DNA of 64,000 nt from Mycolicibacterium lutetiense (GTDB lineage Bacteria > Actinomycetota > Actinomycetes > Mycobacteriales > Mycobacteriaceae). Positions 23,844 to 31,998 of the stretch are shown here, piece by piece; within the stretch, counting starts at the first letter, position 1; every line of letters starts with the position of its first letter. The notes beneath the pieces were generated by a model, which did not search any database, was not told the DNA's origin, and saw nothing but the letters and a program-made list of their open reading frames with translations. The translations under genes and the position numbers were made by a program. The stretch covers positions 2,294,001-2,358,000 of the forward strand of contig NZ_JAGIOP010000002.1 of NCBI RefSeq assembly GCF_017876775.1, in the 5' to 3' direction.

Positions 23844-25754
23844 GTGGACGTAGTCCTCGGCGTTGCGGTCACCGGGCGTGTGGCGCGCCTGGCCATGATC
23901 GGATCGCCCGCGAGCGGCGGACAGGTTCTGGATCAGTACGCACTCGACCTGCCCGACGACCTGGTGGCCGAGATGTCGGAGCTGGCCGAGACCATCATCG
24001 GCACGCACCGCGCGGTGACCGAGTCCGGTAACCAGGTGACCGCGACCCGGCTGTGCCTGCCCGACGATTCGGCGGCCGACACGTTGCGCCAGACCGTGCT
24101 CGACGCCGGAGTGCCCAACGTCGAAGTGGTGACCGAAGCCGAGGCGGCCGCCGCCTTGGCCCGCAGCGTGGGCGCCGACGCCGCATTGCTGCTGGCCGAC
24201 GACGACACCGTGTCGCTGACGACCATCGGTCAGAGAACCGGGACCCCCGCATCGACAACGACGGCATTGGCCACCATGCCGATCGGCACCGCCGGGGCCG
24301 CCGCCGCGTGCGCCGCGGTGCTCAGGCGGGTGCCCGCCGACGCGGCCCCGACTCGCGTGCTGTTGGTCGGCCAACGACTCGATCTTGATTCTGTTGCGGC
24401 AGAGCTTCGTTCGACCGCACCGGTCGAGCTGGCGCCGGACGCCGGCTATGCGATCGCCCGGGGCGCTGCCCAGCTGGTTGACGACATCGCACCGGCCAGT
24501 GCATCCACTCAGATGGCGCCCGCCGTCGGTGTGCCACAAGATCCGACGCAAATGGCGCCCGTGGCCTCGGATGCCACGCAGATGGCTCCTGCCGCGGCCG
24601 ACGCCACGCAGATGGCACCAGCCGCCGCCGACGCCACCCAGATGGCACCAGCCGCCGCCGACGCCACCCAGGCGACACCCGCCCGTGCGGATGCCGCCGT
24701 CGGGCCGGACCTGGCCTACTCACAGGACCCCGAGGACCAGCCGTGGGCCGACGAGATGCCGATGGACGCGGTCAACGAGTTCGTCCCCGAACAAGACGAG
24801 GACCCCGACTACACGACCGTCATCGCGCCGCCACCACCGCGGATGCTGCTGATGGGCAGCGCCCTGGCATTCGTGGTCGTCAGCTTCGCCACACTGGCCG
24901 TCACGGTCGCGATCAACGTCCGGCCCACGGCCGATGTGCGCGCGCAGCCCGCGCCCACCGAGCAGGCGGCGACCGTGCCCGGCAACTACCTTCCGCCGGT
25001 CCCGCACGAGCCAGATCCGGTCGCCCTGCCCGTCTCGGTGCTGACTCCCCCGCCCGCGGCACCCGCGGCGCCCAAGGTGCGCCAGGACATCGGCAACCAG
25101 CCGGTCAACCAGGCTCCTCCGGTGGCCCCGCCTCCTGCGCCGATCCCGGCACCCGCACCCGTCGTGGTTCCGCCGGTTCCGGTTCCGGTGCCCATTCCGA
25201 TCCCGCTTCCCGTTCCGATCCCCGTTCCGCCGGTCGTCTGGCCGACGCTGCCGACGCGGGTGCCCACGACTCCCCCGACGACCCCGCCGACCACTACCGC
25301 GCCGCCCACCACCACGACGGCTCCCCCGACGACAACGACGGCGCCGCCCACGACCACCACGGCCCCGCCGACGACGACAACCGCACCACCCACGACGACG
25401 GCACCGCCGACCACCACCGCGCCACCCACCACCACTGTCGCTCCGCCGACCCGTACGTCGGAACCTCCCATCGAGGTGCCGACCCACACTGTGCCGACGT
25501 ACACACCCCCGGTCGAACAGCCGACCTTCGAGGCTCCGGTGACTCAGGCGCCGGTGACTCAAGCTCCGGTGACGACGGTGGCGCCGCAGTCGCCGTTCGG
25601 TGGCGACTCCCCGTATGGGCGCGGTTCGTCGTCCGGCGGTAGTTCGTCATCGAGCGGCGGGTCGTCGAGCGGCGGCCTCTTCGGCGGCGGTAGTGGCTCT
25701 GGGAGCGGCAGTTACGGTGGCTCGCCGGTGACGACGATGCCGGGCAGTCCCTAG
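23844..25754 (+). CDS. Large DUF7159-type membrane protein with TQMAP repeats and Pro/Thr-rich extracellular tail
   Basis: A 636-residue protein starting at GTG 23844 after a strong AAGGAGAGGA. Residues 1-215 resemble the N-terminal domain of the 15186-16319 protein (MDVVLGVAVTGRVARLAMIG) and have an Hsp70/actin-like feel (TEAEAAAALARSVGADAALL). A repeat region follows (five TQMAP units and one TQATP), then an acidic stretch, one membrane helix (LMGSALAFVVVSFATLAVTV, about residues 332-355), and a long outside tail of PVPIPIP and TTTTAPP repeats ending in a Gly/Ser cluster. The architecture suggests an inside domain coupled to a cell-wall-spanning stalk. Function unknown; M. tuberculosis has proline/threonine-rich proteins of this kind. 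Confidence 0.8.
   Translation: MDVVLGVAVTGRVARLAMIGSPASGGQVLDQYALDLPDDLVAEMSELAETIIGTHRAVTESGNQVTATRLCLPDDSAADTLRQTVLDAGVPNVEVVTEAEAAAALARSVGADAALLLADDDTVSLTTIGQRTGTPASTTTALATMPIGTAGAAAACAAVLRRVPADAAPTRVLLVGQRLDLDSVAAELRSTAPVELAPDAGYAIARGAAQLVDDIAPASASTQMAPAVGVPQDPTQMAPVASDATQMAPAAADATQMAPAAADATQMAPAAADATQATPARADAAVGPDLAYSQDPEDQPWADEMPMDAVNEFVPEQDEDPDYTTVIAPPPPRMLLMGSALAFVVVSFATLAVTVAINVRPTADVRAQPAPTEQAATVPGNYLPPVPHEPDPVALPVSVLTPPPAAPAAPKVRQDIGNQPVNQAPPVAPPPAPIPAPAPVVVPPVPVPVPIPIPLPVPIPVPPVVWPTLPTRVPTTPPTTPPTTTAPPTTTTAPPTTTTAPPTTTTAPPTTTTAPPTTTAPPTTTAPPTTTVAPPTRTSEPPIEVPTHTVPTYTPPVEQPTFEAPVTQAPVTQAPVTTVAPQSPFGGDSPYGRGSSSGGSSSSSGGSSSGGLFGGGSGSGSGSYGGSPVTTMPGSP
24570..24689 (+). repeat. 30-bp tandem repeat in the DUF7159-type gene
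   Basis: Units begin at 24570, 24600, 24630 and 24660 (the last divergent), each encoding DATQMAPAAA or a variant. Units 2 and 3 differ at a single base, so this tract is recent and likely to vary in copy number between strains. Length change in steps of 30 bp keeps the frame. Confidence 0.85.
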
Positions 25755-25777
25755 CCGGGTTCCTCGTCCGCAGCTGC

Positions 25778-26986
25778 CTACGTGCCCTTCACGTTGAGCA
25801 CCTGACGGAGCTCGTGTTCGATCTCGATCAGGCTCGCCGCGTCAGCCATGACGACGTCGATGTCCTTGTACGCGTCGGGAATCTCATCGACCCACTGCTC
25901 GCCATGGCGATACTCGATGCCCTGCATCCGCTGCGCGAGGTCGTCGGCGGTGAAACGCCGACGTGCCTCGTTCCTGGAAAACCGGCGCCCGGCACCATGC
26001 GGAGCTGAGCACAGGCCGGCAGGATTTCCCTTGCCGCGCACCACATACGACCGAGTGCCCATGCTGCCCGGGATCAGCCCCATGACTCCGGCATGAGCAT
26101 CGATCGCACCCTTGCGGGTCAGCCACACCTCCCGGCCACCGTGGTGTTCCTTGCGGGTGTAGTTGTGATGAGTGTTTATCCGTTCGACCTCGAAGTCGCC
26201 CGCGGTCTTGGGCTGGTCCAGATGGGCATAGCCCATCCACGCGGCAAACACCCACATGTAGCGGTCCATCATCTCGGCGCGGTTCTCGAAAGCGAAGCGC
26301 TGCGCCCAGTTGAGATCGCGCAGATAGTCGGTGAACTCCGGGGTGCCCTGAGGTAGGTAGGCGAGGTCCGGGTTGGGCAGCTCGATCCACCACCGCTTCA
26401 TGAGCTTCTGCGCGACCTTGATGTGCTTCTGCGCGATCTTGTTTCCGACACCGCGGGAACCGGAATGCAGGAACAACCACACCCGGTCGTCCTGATCCAG
26501 GCACAGTTCGATGAAGTGGTTGCCGCCGCCGAGGGAGCCGAGCTGCTCGCGCCACTTGGGCGAGTGCGACAGGTCGATTCCACCGTCCTTGGCCAGGTGC
26601 TCGAGGTCGGTGATCCGACCTGCCGTGAACGGGAAGCGGGTGAGCGTGTCGTTGTAGTTACCCGGCGACAGCGGAATCGCCACCTCGATCGCCGTGCGCA
26701 GCGCCGCAAGATCACGGCCCTGGATGTCGGTGGCGGTGAATTCGGTGCGGGCCGCGATCATGCCGCAGCCGATGTCGACGCCGACCGCGGCCGGGATCAC
26801 GGCGTCGATGGTCGGGATGACGGTGCCGACGGCCGACCCCTTGCCGCTGTGGGCATCAGGCATCAGGGCGACATGAGGATGCACGAACGGCATCGAGGCG
26901 GTCTGCCTCGCCTGCTCGATGGTGTTGTCGTCGATGTGGCTGGCGAAGTTCAACAGCTTGTCGTCGACGACGCGGTGCGTAGTCAT
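25778..26986 (-). CDS. rtcB: RtcB-family RNA ligase
   Basis: A 402-residue RNA ligase that joins a 2',3'-cyclic-phosphate or 3'-phosphate end to a 5'-OH using GTP and Mn(II); in other organisms it repairs or splices tRNA and rRNA. Metal- and GMP-binding motifs are all present: DIGCGM with Cys74, GGGNHFIE with Asn156/His157, FLHSGSRGVG with His174, INTHHNY with His273/274, and PHGAGRRFSR with His330 in the position of the guanylylated histidine. The length is normal. ATG 26986 is the clear start. The gene lies downstream of tRNA-Tyr on the same strand, separated by a strong terminator. No rtcA or rtcR homologue is nearby, so control is unlike the E. coli rtc operon. Confidence 0.95.
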   Translation of the reverse strand: MTTHRVVDDKLLNFASHIDDNTIEQARQTASMPFVHPHVALMPDAHSGKGSAVGTVIPTIDAVIPAAVGVDIGCGMIAARTEFTATDIQGRDLAALRTAIEVAIPLSPGNYNDTLTRFPFTAGRITDLEHLAKDGGIDLSHSPKWREQLGSLGGGNHFIELCLDQDDRVWLFLHSGSRGVGNKIAQKHIKVAQKLMKRWWIELPNPDLAYLPQGTPEFTDYLRDLNWAQRFAFENRAEMMDRYMWVFAAWMGYAHLDQPKTAGDFEVERINTHHNYTRKEHHGGREVWLTRKGAIDAHAGVMGLIPGSMGTRSYVVRGKGNPAGLCSAPHGAGRRFSRNEARRRFTADDLAQRMQGIEYRHGEQWVDEIPDAYKDIDVVMADAASLIEIEHELRQVLNVKGT

Positions 26987-27049
26987 GACGTCGATTCTCC
27001 CGGCGCTGTCGAGCTGTTTGTCTGTCCGGGCTCACTCACGGCTTCAGAA

Positions 27050-27082
27050 ACCAAACAGGCCCCCTCCGGAGAGGGGGCCTGA
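27050..27082 (-). terminator. Intrinsic terminator behind tRNA-Tyr
   Basis: AGGCCCCCTC and GAGGGGGCCT form a perfect 10-bp stem with a 4-nt loop (27058-27081). On the minus strand it is followed by TGTTTGGTTTC, a T-rich tract. It lies 6 bp beyond the tRNA 3' end and before the rtcB start, and should end the tRNA transcript. Confidence 0.8.
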
Positions 27083-27088
27083 CTCGGG

Positions 27089-27171
27089 TGGCAGATGCAG
27101 GATTCGAACCTGCGTAGGCGTAAGCCGACGGATTTACAGTCCGCTCCCATTGGCCGCTCGGGCAATCTGCC
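27089..27171 (-). tRNA. tRNA-Tyr (GTA anticodon)
   Basis: An 83-nt class II tRNA. Read on the minus strand, the acceptor arm GGCAGAT pairs with ATCTGCC. The anticodon loop is CTGTAAA with anticodon GTA, a long variable arm follows (CGGCTTACGCC region), and the T arm contains GGTTCGAATCC. The discriminator base is A, and the CCA end is not encoded. No intron is seen. Confidence 0.95.
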
Positions 27172-27280
27172 TGGTTTCGCCCCGCCCCGTTTCCGGTTTG
27201 GTGCGACTAGCAGGGTACAACGAGGATGTACCAAAGTTACAAACCGGCAGCATTCACCGAGGGAAGAGGAGGGGCGTCCG

Positions 27281-27772
27281 ATGGCGGATTCCAGCTTCGA
27301 CGTCGTCAGCAAGGTCGACCGCCAGGAGGTCGATAACGCGCTCAACCAGGCCGCCAAGGAGCTGTCCACCCGGTTCGACTTCCGCGGCACCGACACCAGC
27401 ATCGCCTGGAAGGGCGATGAGGTGATCGAACTCACGTCCACCACCGAGGAGCGGGTCAAGGCCGCGGTCGACGTGTTCAAGGAAAAACTGGTCCGCCGCG
27501 ACATCTCGATGAAGGCCTTCGACGCCGGCGACCCGCAAGCCAGCGGCAAGACCTACAAGGTGACCGGGGACATCAAGGAGGGCATCACCAGCGAGCAGGC
27601 CAAGAAGATCACCAAGCTCATCCGCGACGAAGGCCCCAAGGGCGTCAAGGCGCAGATCCAGGGCGAGGAGATCCGGGTCAGCTCGAAGAAGCGTGACGAT
27701 CTGCAGGCCGTCCAGGCGCTACTGCGCGGTGCCGACCTTGAGGTGGCACTGCAGTTCGTCAACTACCGCTGA
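27281..27772 (+). CDS. yajQ: YajQ-family nucleotide-binding protein
   Basis: A 163-residue cytosolic protein of two tandem ferredoxin-like halves. It begins [20 protein letters not shown] and contains the family hallmarks [12 protein letters not shown] and [23 protein letters not shown]. In Xanthomonas and other bacteria YajQ proteins bind cyclic di-GMP and act with transcription factors; the mycobacterial role is not settled. ATG 27281 follows GAAGAGGAGGGG. It corresponds to M. tuberculosis Rv0566c, a neighbour of gpsA (Rv0564c) there, whereas here 15 kb separates the two. Length and motifs are normal. Confidence 0.95.
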   Translation: MADSSFDVVSKVDRQEVDNALNQAAKELSTRFDFRGTDTSIAWKGDEVIELTSTTEERVKAAVDVFKEKLVRRDISMKAFDAGDPQASGKTYKVTGDIKEGITSEQAKKITKLIRDEGPKGVKAQIQGEEIRVSSKKRDDLQAVQALLRGADLEVALQFVNYR

Positions 27773-27790
27773 TAGGACGGCACGTCGAGT

Positions 27791-27837
27791 CTGCGGTGAG
27801 GGCGCTGCCTTCTCGAGGTTTCGCGCCCTCAGCGCAG
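27791..27837. terminator. Bidirectional hairpin between convergent yajQ and monooxygenase genes
   Basis: CTGCG-g-TGAGGGCGC pairs with GCGCCCTCA-g-CGCAG: 14 base pairs with one G-G mismatch and a loop of about 17 nt. It stands in the 97-bp gap between the stops at 27772 and 27870. There is no T-run, so it is the tract-less hairpin type common at mycobacterial gene ends. Confidence 0.65.
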
Positions 27838-27869
27838 AATCGATTCGGCGCTAGTCGACTGCTCGGCGT

Positions 27870-29207
27870 CTACGCGCTGGTTTCGGTCGCCGTCGCCGTA
27901 TAACGGCTCGGCTGGCGCGCCAGCCCGTAATGCCCGCGCAGGGTGGTCGCGGTGTAGTCGGTGCGGAACAGTCCGCGCCGCTGCAGGATCGGCACCACCT
28001 GCTCGACGAAATCCTCCAGCCCGCCGGGCAGATACGGCGGCATGATGTTGAACCCGTCTGCCGCGCCCTCGGTGAACCACAACTCCAAGTCGTCGGCTAC
28101 CTGTTCGGCCGTCCCGGCGAAGGTCCGGTGCCCACGGCCGCCACCGAGCGAGGCGATCAACTGCCGCACGGTCAGCTCTTCACTGCTGGCCAGATCCTTC
28201 ACGAGTTGGTATCGGCTCTTGTTGCCCTGGATCTGCTCGATGGGCGGCAGCGGCGGCAACGGCGCGTCGAGCGCATGCGCGGTCAGATCGACCCCGAGCA
28301 TCTGCGACAGCTGCCGTAGCGAATACTCGGGCGAGATCAGGTCGGTGAACTGCTGCTCCAACTCGCGCGCGGCGTCCTCGGTGGGCCCGATGAACGGCAC
28401 GATGCCGGGCAGGATCTTCACCTCGTCGGCGCTGCGGCCGAACTTGACCGCCCGCGCCTTCACGTCGCGGTAGAACGCCTTGCCGTCGGCCACCGAACGC
28501 TGCGCAGTGAAGATCGCCTCGGCGTAGCGCCCGGCGAAATCCTTGCCGGACTCCGAGGACCCGGCCTGCACCAGCAGTGGACGGCCCTGCACCGAGCGCG
28601 GTGAATTCAGCGGGCCGCGCACGGTGAAGTGCTCCCCGTCGTGGTCGATGCGGTGCACCCGTTCCGGGTCGGCGAAGATGCCGGTGGACTCGTCGAGGAC
28701 CAGGGCCTCGTCCTCCCAGCTGTCCCACAATGCGGTTGCCACATCGACGAATTCGTTCGCCCGCCGATAGCGCCCGGCGTGATCCGGGATGCCGTCGACC
28801 CCGAAGTTGGCCGCCTCGTCCTCGCCCGCCGAAGTCACGATGTTCCATCCGGCCCGCCCGCCGCTGATGTGATCCAACGATGCGAAGTTGCGGGCCAAGG
28901 TGAAGGGATCGATGTAGCCGGTGGTCGCGGTGGCGATCAGCCCGACGTGCTCGGTGACCGTAGCCATCGCGGTCAACAAGGTGATCGGTTCGAAGATTGC
29001 CTGCGTGTTGTGCTTGACGCGCGGGCCGACCGCCAACCCGTCGGCGAAGAACACCGAATCGAGCTTGCCTCGCTCCGCCAGTTGGGCCAGACCCTGGAAG
29101 TGTTTGACGTCAGTCAGGTTTCGCGCATCGGTGCGCGGGTGCCGCCACGCCGCCTCGTGGTGGCCGACACCCATCAGGAAGGCGTTGAGATGAAACTGTC
29201 GCGTCAC
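27870..29207 (-). CDS. FMN-dependent luciferase-like monooxygenase (NtaA/DszA type)
   Basis: A 445-residue flavin monooxygenase of the bacterial luciferase fold, NtaA/SnaA/DszA/SoxA subgroup, which oxidises substrates such as nitrilotriacetate, dibenzothiophene sulfone or alkyl sulfides with reduced FMN supplied by a separate reductase. Diagnostic stretches are DSVFFADGLAV, ATATTGYIDPFTLARNFASL, SGGRAGWNIVTS, VQAGSSESGKDFAGRYAEAIF and DGFNIMPPYLPGG. GTG 29207 follows AGAGGAGA and lies 11 bp after the permease stop; the frame stays open far upstream but that part belongs to the permease gene. It is the last gene of the transporter operon, so it probably processes the imported compound. A reductase partner is not in the operon. 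Confidence 0.9.
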   Translation of the reverse strand: MTRQFHLNAFLMGVGHHEAAWRHPRTDARNLTDVKHFQGLAQLAERGKLDSVFFADGLAVGPRVKHNTQAIFEPITLLTAMATVTEHVGLIATATTGYIDPFTLARNFASLDHISGGRAGWNIVTSAGEDEAANFGVDGIPDHAGRYRRANEFVDVATALWDSWEDEALVLDESTGIFADPERVHRIDHDGEHFTVRGPLNSPRSVQGRPLLVQAGSSESGKDFAGRYAEAIFTAQRSVADGKAFYRDVKARAVKFGRSADEVKILPGIVPFIGPTEDAARELEQQFTDLISPEYSLRQLSQMLGVDLTAHALDAPLPPLPPIEQIQGNKSRYQLVKDLASSEELTVRQLIASLGGGRGHRTFAGTAEQVADDLELWFTEGAADGFNIMPPYLPGGLEDFVEQVVPILQRRGLFRTDYTATTLRGHYGLARQPSRYTATATETSA

Positions 29208-29218
29208 GTCTTTCTCCT

Positions 29219-30061
29219 CTACGAAGTGGTCCGCCAGCCCGACAGCCGGCTCTCGATCGCCACCAGGATCCCGTTGAAGGTGACCCCCACCAAGGCGATG
29301 GTGATGATCCCGGCGTACATGTTCGGGATCTGGAAGTTGAACTGCGCGGCGGTGATCAGATAACCCAATCCAGCCTTGGCCCCGACCATCTCGGCCGCGA
29401 TCAGCACCAGGATCGAGGAGGCCGCCGCCATCCGCAGTCCGGTGAAAATGGTCGGCACCGCTGCGGGCAGAATCACCTTCTGGAACAGCCGGACCGGGGA
29501 AATCCCCAGTGACCGTGCTGATTTGATCAGCAACGGATCCACGGTGCGTACTCCCGAGATGGTATTGAGCAGGATCGGGAACGAGGCGGCGTAGATCACC
29601 AGCGCTACCTTGGAGGTCTCCCCGATCCCGAGGATCAGGACGAACACCGGAAGCAGGGCGAGCGCAGCGGTATTGCGGAACAACTCCAGGATGGGGTTGA
29701 GAAACTCCGCCACCGGGCGATACCAGGCGATCGCCACCCCGAGCGGAATGCTGACCACGATGGCAATCGCGAAGCCGACCAGCGCGCGCGACAAGCTCGC
29801 CAAAACATGTTCGACGAGTTGACCGTTGCTCAGCAGAACGAACCAGGCGCTGACGACTTCGGAGAACGGCGGCAGAAAGACCCTGTCCACCAGCCCGATC
29901 CGTGGGGCGGTCTCCCACAACGCCAGGAATGTGCCGATGACGACGGCGGGACGCAACAGACGCCACAGCAGCGGAGCGAGCCGACGGCCGGGGGATGCCG
30001 CCGCCGGCGTCGCCACCTCGACAGGCGCGTGCACCATGGGCAACGCAAGGGCACTAGACAT
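29219..30061 (-). CDS. ABC transporter permease, sulfonate/taurine type
   Basis: A 280-residue inner-membrane subunit with about six helices. The ATPase-contact EAA loop is visible in LLIKSARSLGISPVRLFQKVILPAAVPTI (key residues SARSLG...ILPAAVP), the BPD_transp_1 signature. The last part, GLGYLITAAQFNFQIPNMYAGI, is typical of SsuC/TauC proteins. ATG 30061 overlaps the ATPase stop by 8 bp, so the two genes are coupled; the longer frame to 30166 lies inside the ATPase gene. Works with the ATPase and binding protein encoded just upstream to import a sulfonate-like solute. Confidence 0.9.
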   Translation of the reverse strand: MSSALALPMVHAPVEVATPAAASPGRRLAPLLWRLLRPAVVIGTFLALWETAPRIGLVDRVFLPPFSEVVSAWFVLLSNGQLVEHVLASLSRALVGFAIAIVVSIPLGVAIAWYRPVAEFLNPILELFRNTAALALLPVFVLILGIGETSKVALVIYAASFPILLNTISGVRTVDPLLIKSARSLGISPVRLFQKVILPAAVPTIFTGLRMAAASSILVLIAAEMVGAKAGLGYLITAAQFNFQIPNMYAGIITIALVGVTFNGILVAIESRLSGWRTTS

Positions 30062-30857
30062 GGGCGACCTCCTCGGACCCGGCGCGCTCGACCTCGTCGT
30101 GCAGAAGGGACCAGATGTGGTGGCGTTGCACCCGGAACCCTGCGCTGGAGCGGATGTCCTCGACATTGCGGTCGATGTCGACGTCGACGATCTTCTTGAT
30201 CCGGCCCGGCCGCGATGTCAGCACGGCGACCCGCTGCCCCAGATACAGCGCCTCGTCGATGCCGTGGGTGATGAACAGGATGGTTTTGCCGGTGGCCTGC
30301 CAGATGCGCAGCAGCTCGTCCTGCAGCGACTCGCGGGTCTGGGCATCCAGTGCGGCGAACGGTTCGTCCATCAACAGCACCTCGGGATCGAAGGCCAGGC
30401 TGCGGGCGATCGCGACGCGTTGCTTCATGCCACCGGACAGCTCGTGCGGGTAGCGGTCGGCGAACGCCTGCAGGCCCACCAGTTCCAGGTAGTGCTCGGC
30501 TCGCTCCCGACGCTGCGATGCCGGCAGGCCCTTGGCCTCCAAGCCGAATTCGATGTTCTTGCGGGCAGTCCGCCACGGCAACAGTGCGTACTGCTGGAAC
30601 ACGATGCCCCGGTCCAGACCGGGCCCGGTGATCGGCGTTCCGTCGAGCAGGATCTCCCCCGACGTCGGCCGGCTCAGCCCGCCCAACAGGTCGAGCAGCG
30701 TCGACTTGCCGCAGCCACTCGGGCCGACCAGGACCAGGAACTCACCGGCCGCCAGGTCGATACTGATGTCCTGGATCGCCGTGAAATCGGCCTCCTCACC
30801 ACGGATCGCGAACCGCTTGGTGACGTTGCGGAGCTGCAGTTTCGGCTGGGTAATCAT
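30054..30857 (-). CDS. ABC transporter ATPase, sulfonate/taurine type
   Basis: A 267-residue nucleotide-binding subunit of the SsuB/TauB family. All motifs are intact: Walker A GPSGCGKST near residue 45, Q-loop FQQYALLPW, signature LSGGMKQR near residue 142, Walker B VLLMDEPFAALD and the switch histidine in ILFITHG. ATG 30857 overlaps the stop of the binding-protein gene by 4 bp (ATGA). It powers import of the ligand captured by the lipoprotein at 30854-31912 through the permease at 29219-30061. Confidence 0.93.
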   Translation of the reverse strand: MITQPKLQLRNVTKRFAIRGEEADFTAIQDISIDLAAGEFLVLVGPSGCGKSTLLDLLGGLSRPTSGEILLDGTPITGPGLDRGIVFQQYALLPWRTARKNIEFGLEAKGLPASQRRERAEHYLELVGLQAFADRYPHELSGGMKQRVAIARSLAFDPEVLLMDEPFAALDAQTRESLQDELLRIWQATGKTILFITHGIDEALYLGQRVAVLTSRPGRIKKIVDVDIDRNVEDIRSSAGFRVQRHHIWSLLHDEVERAGSEEVAHV

Positions 30858-31912
30858 CTGCGCACCAACGCTTTGCCGTCGGGACCGCTACCCTCGGGGT
30901 AGGCGCCGTTGGCATACGGGTTGAACTCATTGGTGTAGAGGTCTTCGGCTGTCAACTGCCCGTCCTTGAGCTCGCCGTTGCGGACCAGCCAGTCGATCCA
31001 GGTCTGTAGCTCCCGCTCGGCGATCACCCCGCCCGGCGCGGGAATGCCTGAGCTGCGCCAGTATTCGATGGTCCTGCTGTCCTCATTGCGGTGACGCTTG
31101 GCGATGATGTCGCGGAACTTGGTCACCACCTCGTCCCGCGGCGTCACCTGAGTCCAGCGGATGGCCCTGGCGGTGCCCTGCACGTAGTCGGCGACCGCGT
31201 CCCGGTTCTCGGCCAGGTAGTCGTCGCGCACCACATAGGTGCCGTAGCTGAACGCACCGAACAACGCCTTGTCGGTGAACAGCGGTCGGATGCCGCCACG
31301 CGCGGTCGCGGTCTCCCGCCAGATGGTATTGAGGGCCGCGACGTCGATCTGCTTCTCCCGCAACGCCTGTTCGGTGTTCACCGGCGGTACCACAGTGAGG
31401 GTGACGGTCTTGATCTCGTCGCTGGTCAGGCCCTGCTGAGCCAGCCACTCCCGAACCAGGAACTCGTGGTGGGCGCCGAGCGTGTTCATCCCCACCTTCT
31501 TGCCGATCAGGTCGCGTGCCGAGTGGATCGGACTGTCTTGCAAGACGAAATACCCGGTGTATTCGCCATCGTCGGCGCCGTAGGAGCTCAGCACCGAAGT
31601 GATCGGTGCACCGGCCGCATTGAGCTTGACCACTGCACCGTTGAACGCCTCACCGACATCGATGTCGCCGGTGGCCACCGACTGAATGTCCTGCGGACCG
31701 CTGGTGGTGTTACCGACCCAGTCCAACTTGATCTTCTGGTAATAGCCGAGGTCCTCGGCCAGCTCCTGGGGCTCCACCTCACCGGCCCAGCCCTGGTAGC
31801 GCACCAGGGTCCTACCGTCTTCGGTGCGCGCCGACTCACCGGAGGCACCGCACGCGGTCAGGGCCAATACGAGCGCACTGAGCATCGCAAGGACCGAATG
31901 AGATAAACGCAT
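30854..31912 (-). CDS. ABC transporter solute-binding lipoprotein, sulfonate/taurine type
   Basis: A 352-residue exported lipoprotein with signal peptide MRLSHSVLAMLSALVLALTA and lipobox LTAC. The mature part is an NMT1/SsuA-type binding fold (LGYYQKIKLDWVGNTTSG, IQSVATGDIDVGEAFNGAVV, IGKKVGMNTLGAHHEFLV). ATG 31912 is chosen because it starts the signal peptide; 10 further in-frame codons exist upstream. First gene of a four-gene operon with ATPase, permease and flavin monooxygenase. Ligand unknown: sulfonates, sulfate esters or aromatic sulfur compounds are the usual ligands of this family. Confidence 0.9.
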   Translation of the reverse strand: MRLSHSVLAMLSALVLALTACGASGESARTEDGRTLVRYQGWAGEVEPQELAEDLGYYQKIKLDWVGNTTSGPQDIQSVATGDIDVGEAFNGAVVKLNAAGAPITSVLSSYGADDGEYTGYFVLQDSPIHSARDLIGKKVGMNTLGAHHEFLVREWLAQQGLTSDEIKTVTLTVVPPVNTEQALREKQIDVAALNTIWRETATARGGIRPLFTDKALFGAFSYGTYVVRDDYLAENRDAVADYVQGTARAIRWTQVTPRDEVVTKFRDIIAKRHRNEDSRTIEYWRSSGIPAPGGVIAERELQTWIDWLVRNGELKDGQLTAEDLYTNEFNPYANGAYPEGSGPDGKALVRR

Positions 31913-31998
31913 TGGCTCATGCTGGCAACGAAGGCCGGCCAAGTCACCAATTGGCCTCGCGACGAATCGAAAGGGTCAGACGACGTCCGGTCTGACGG

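Noticed and set aside
23661..24551. N-terminal extension of the 22002-23660 membrane protein to 24551
   Set aside because: The extension lies antisense to the DUF7159-type gene and has shadow-type composition; GTG 23660 has its own ribosome site.
27214..27232. Small dyad GGTACA-7 bp-TGTACC upstream of yajQ
   Set aside because: Only 6-bp arms and no known regulator with this site; it could be chance.
29208..29966. Upstream extension of the flavin monooxygenase frame
   Set aside because: It overlaps the permease gene in another frame and lacks any monooxygenase sequence; GTG 29207 with AGGAG fits.
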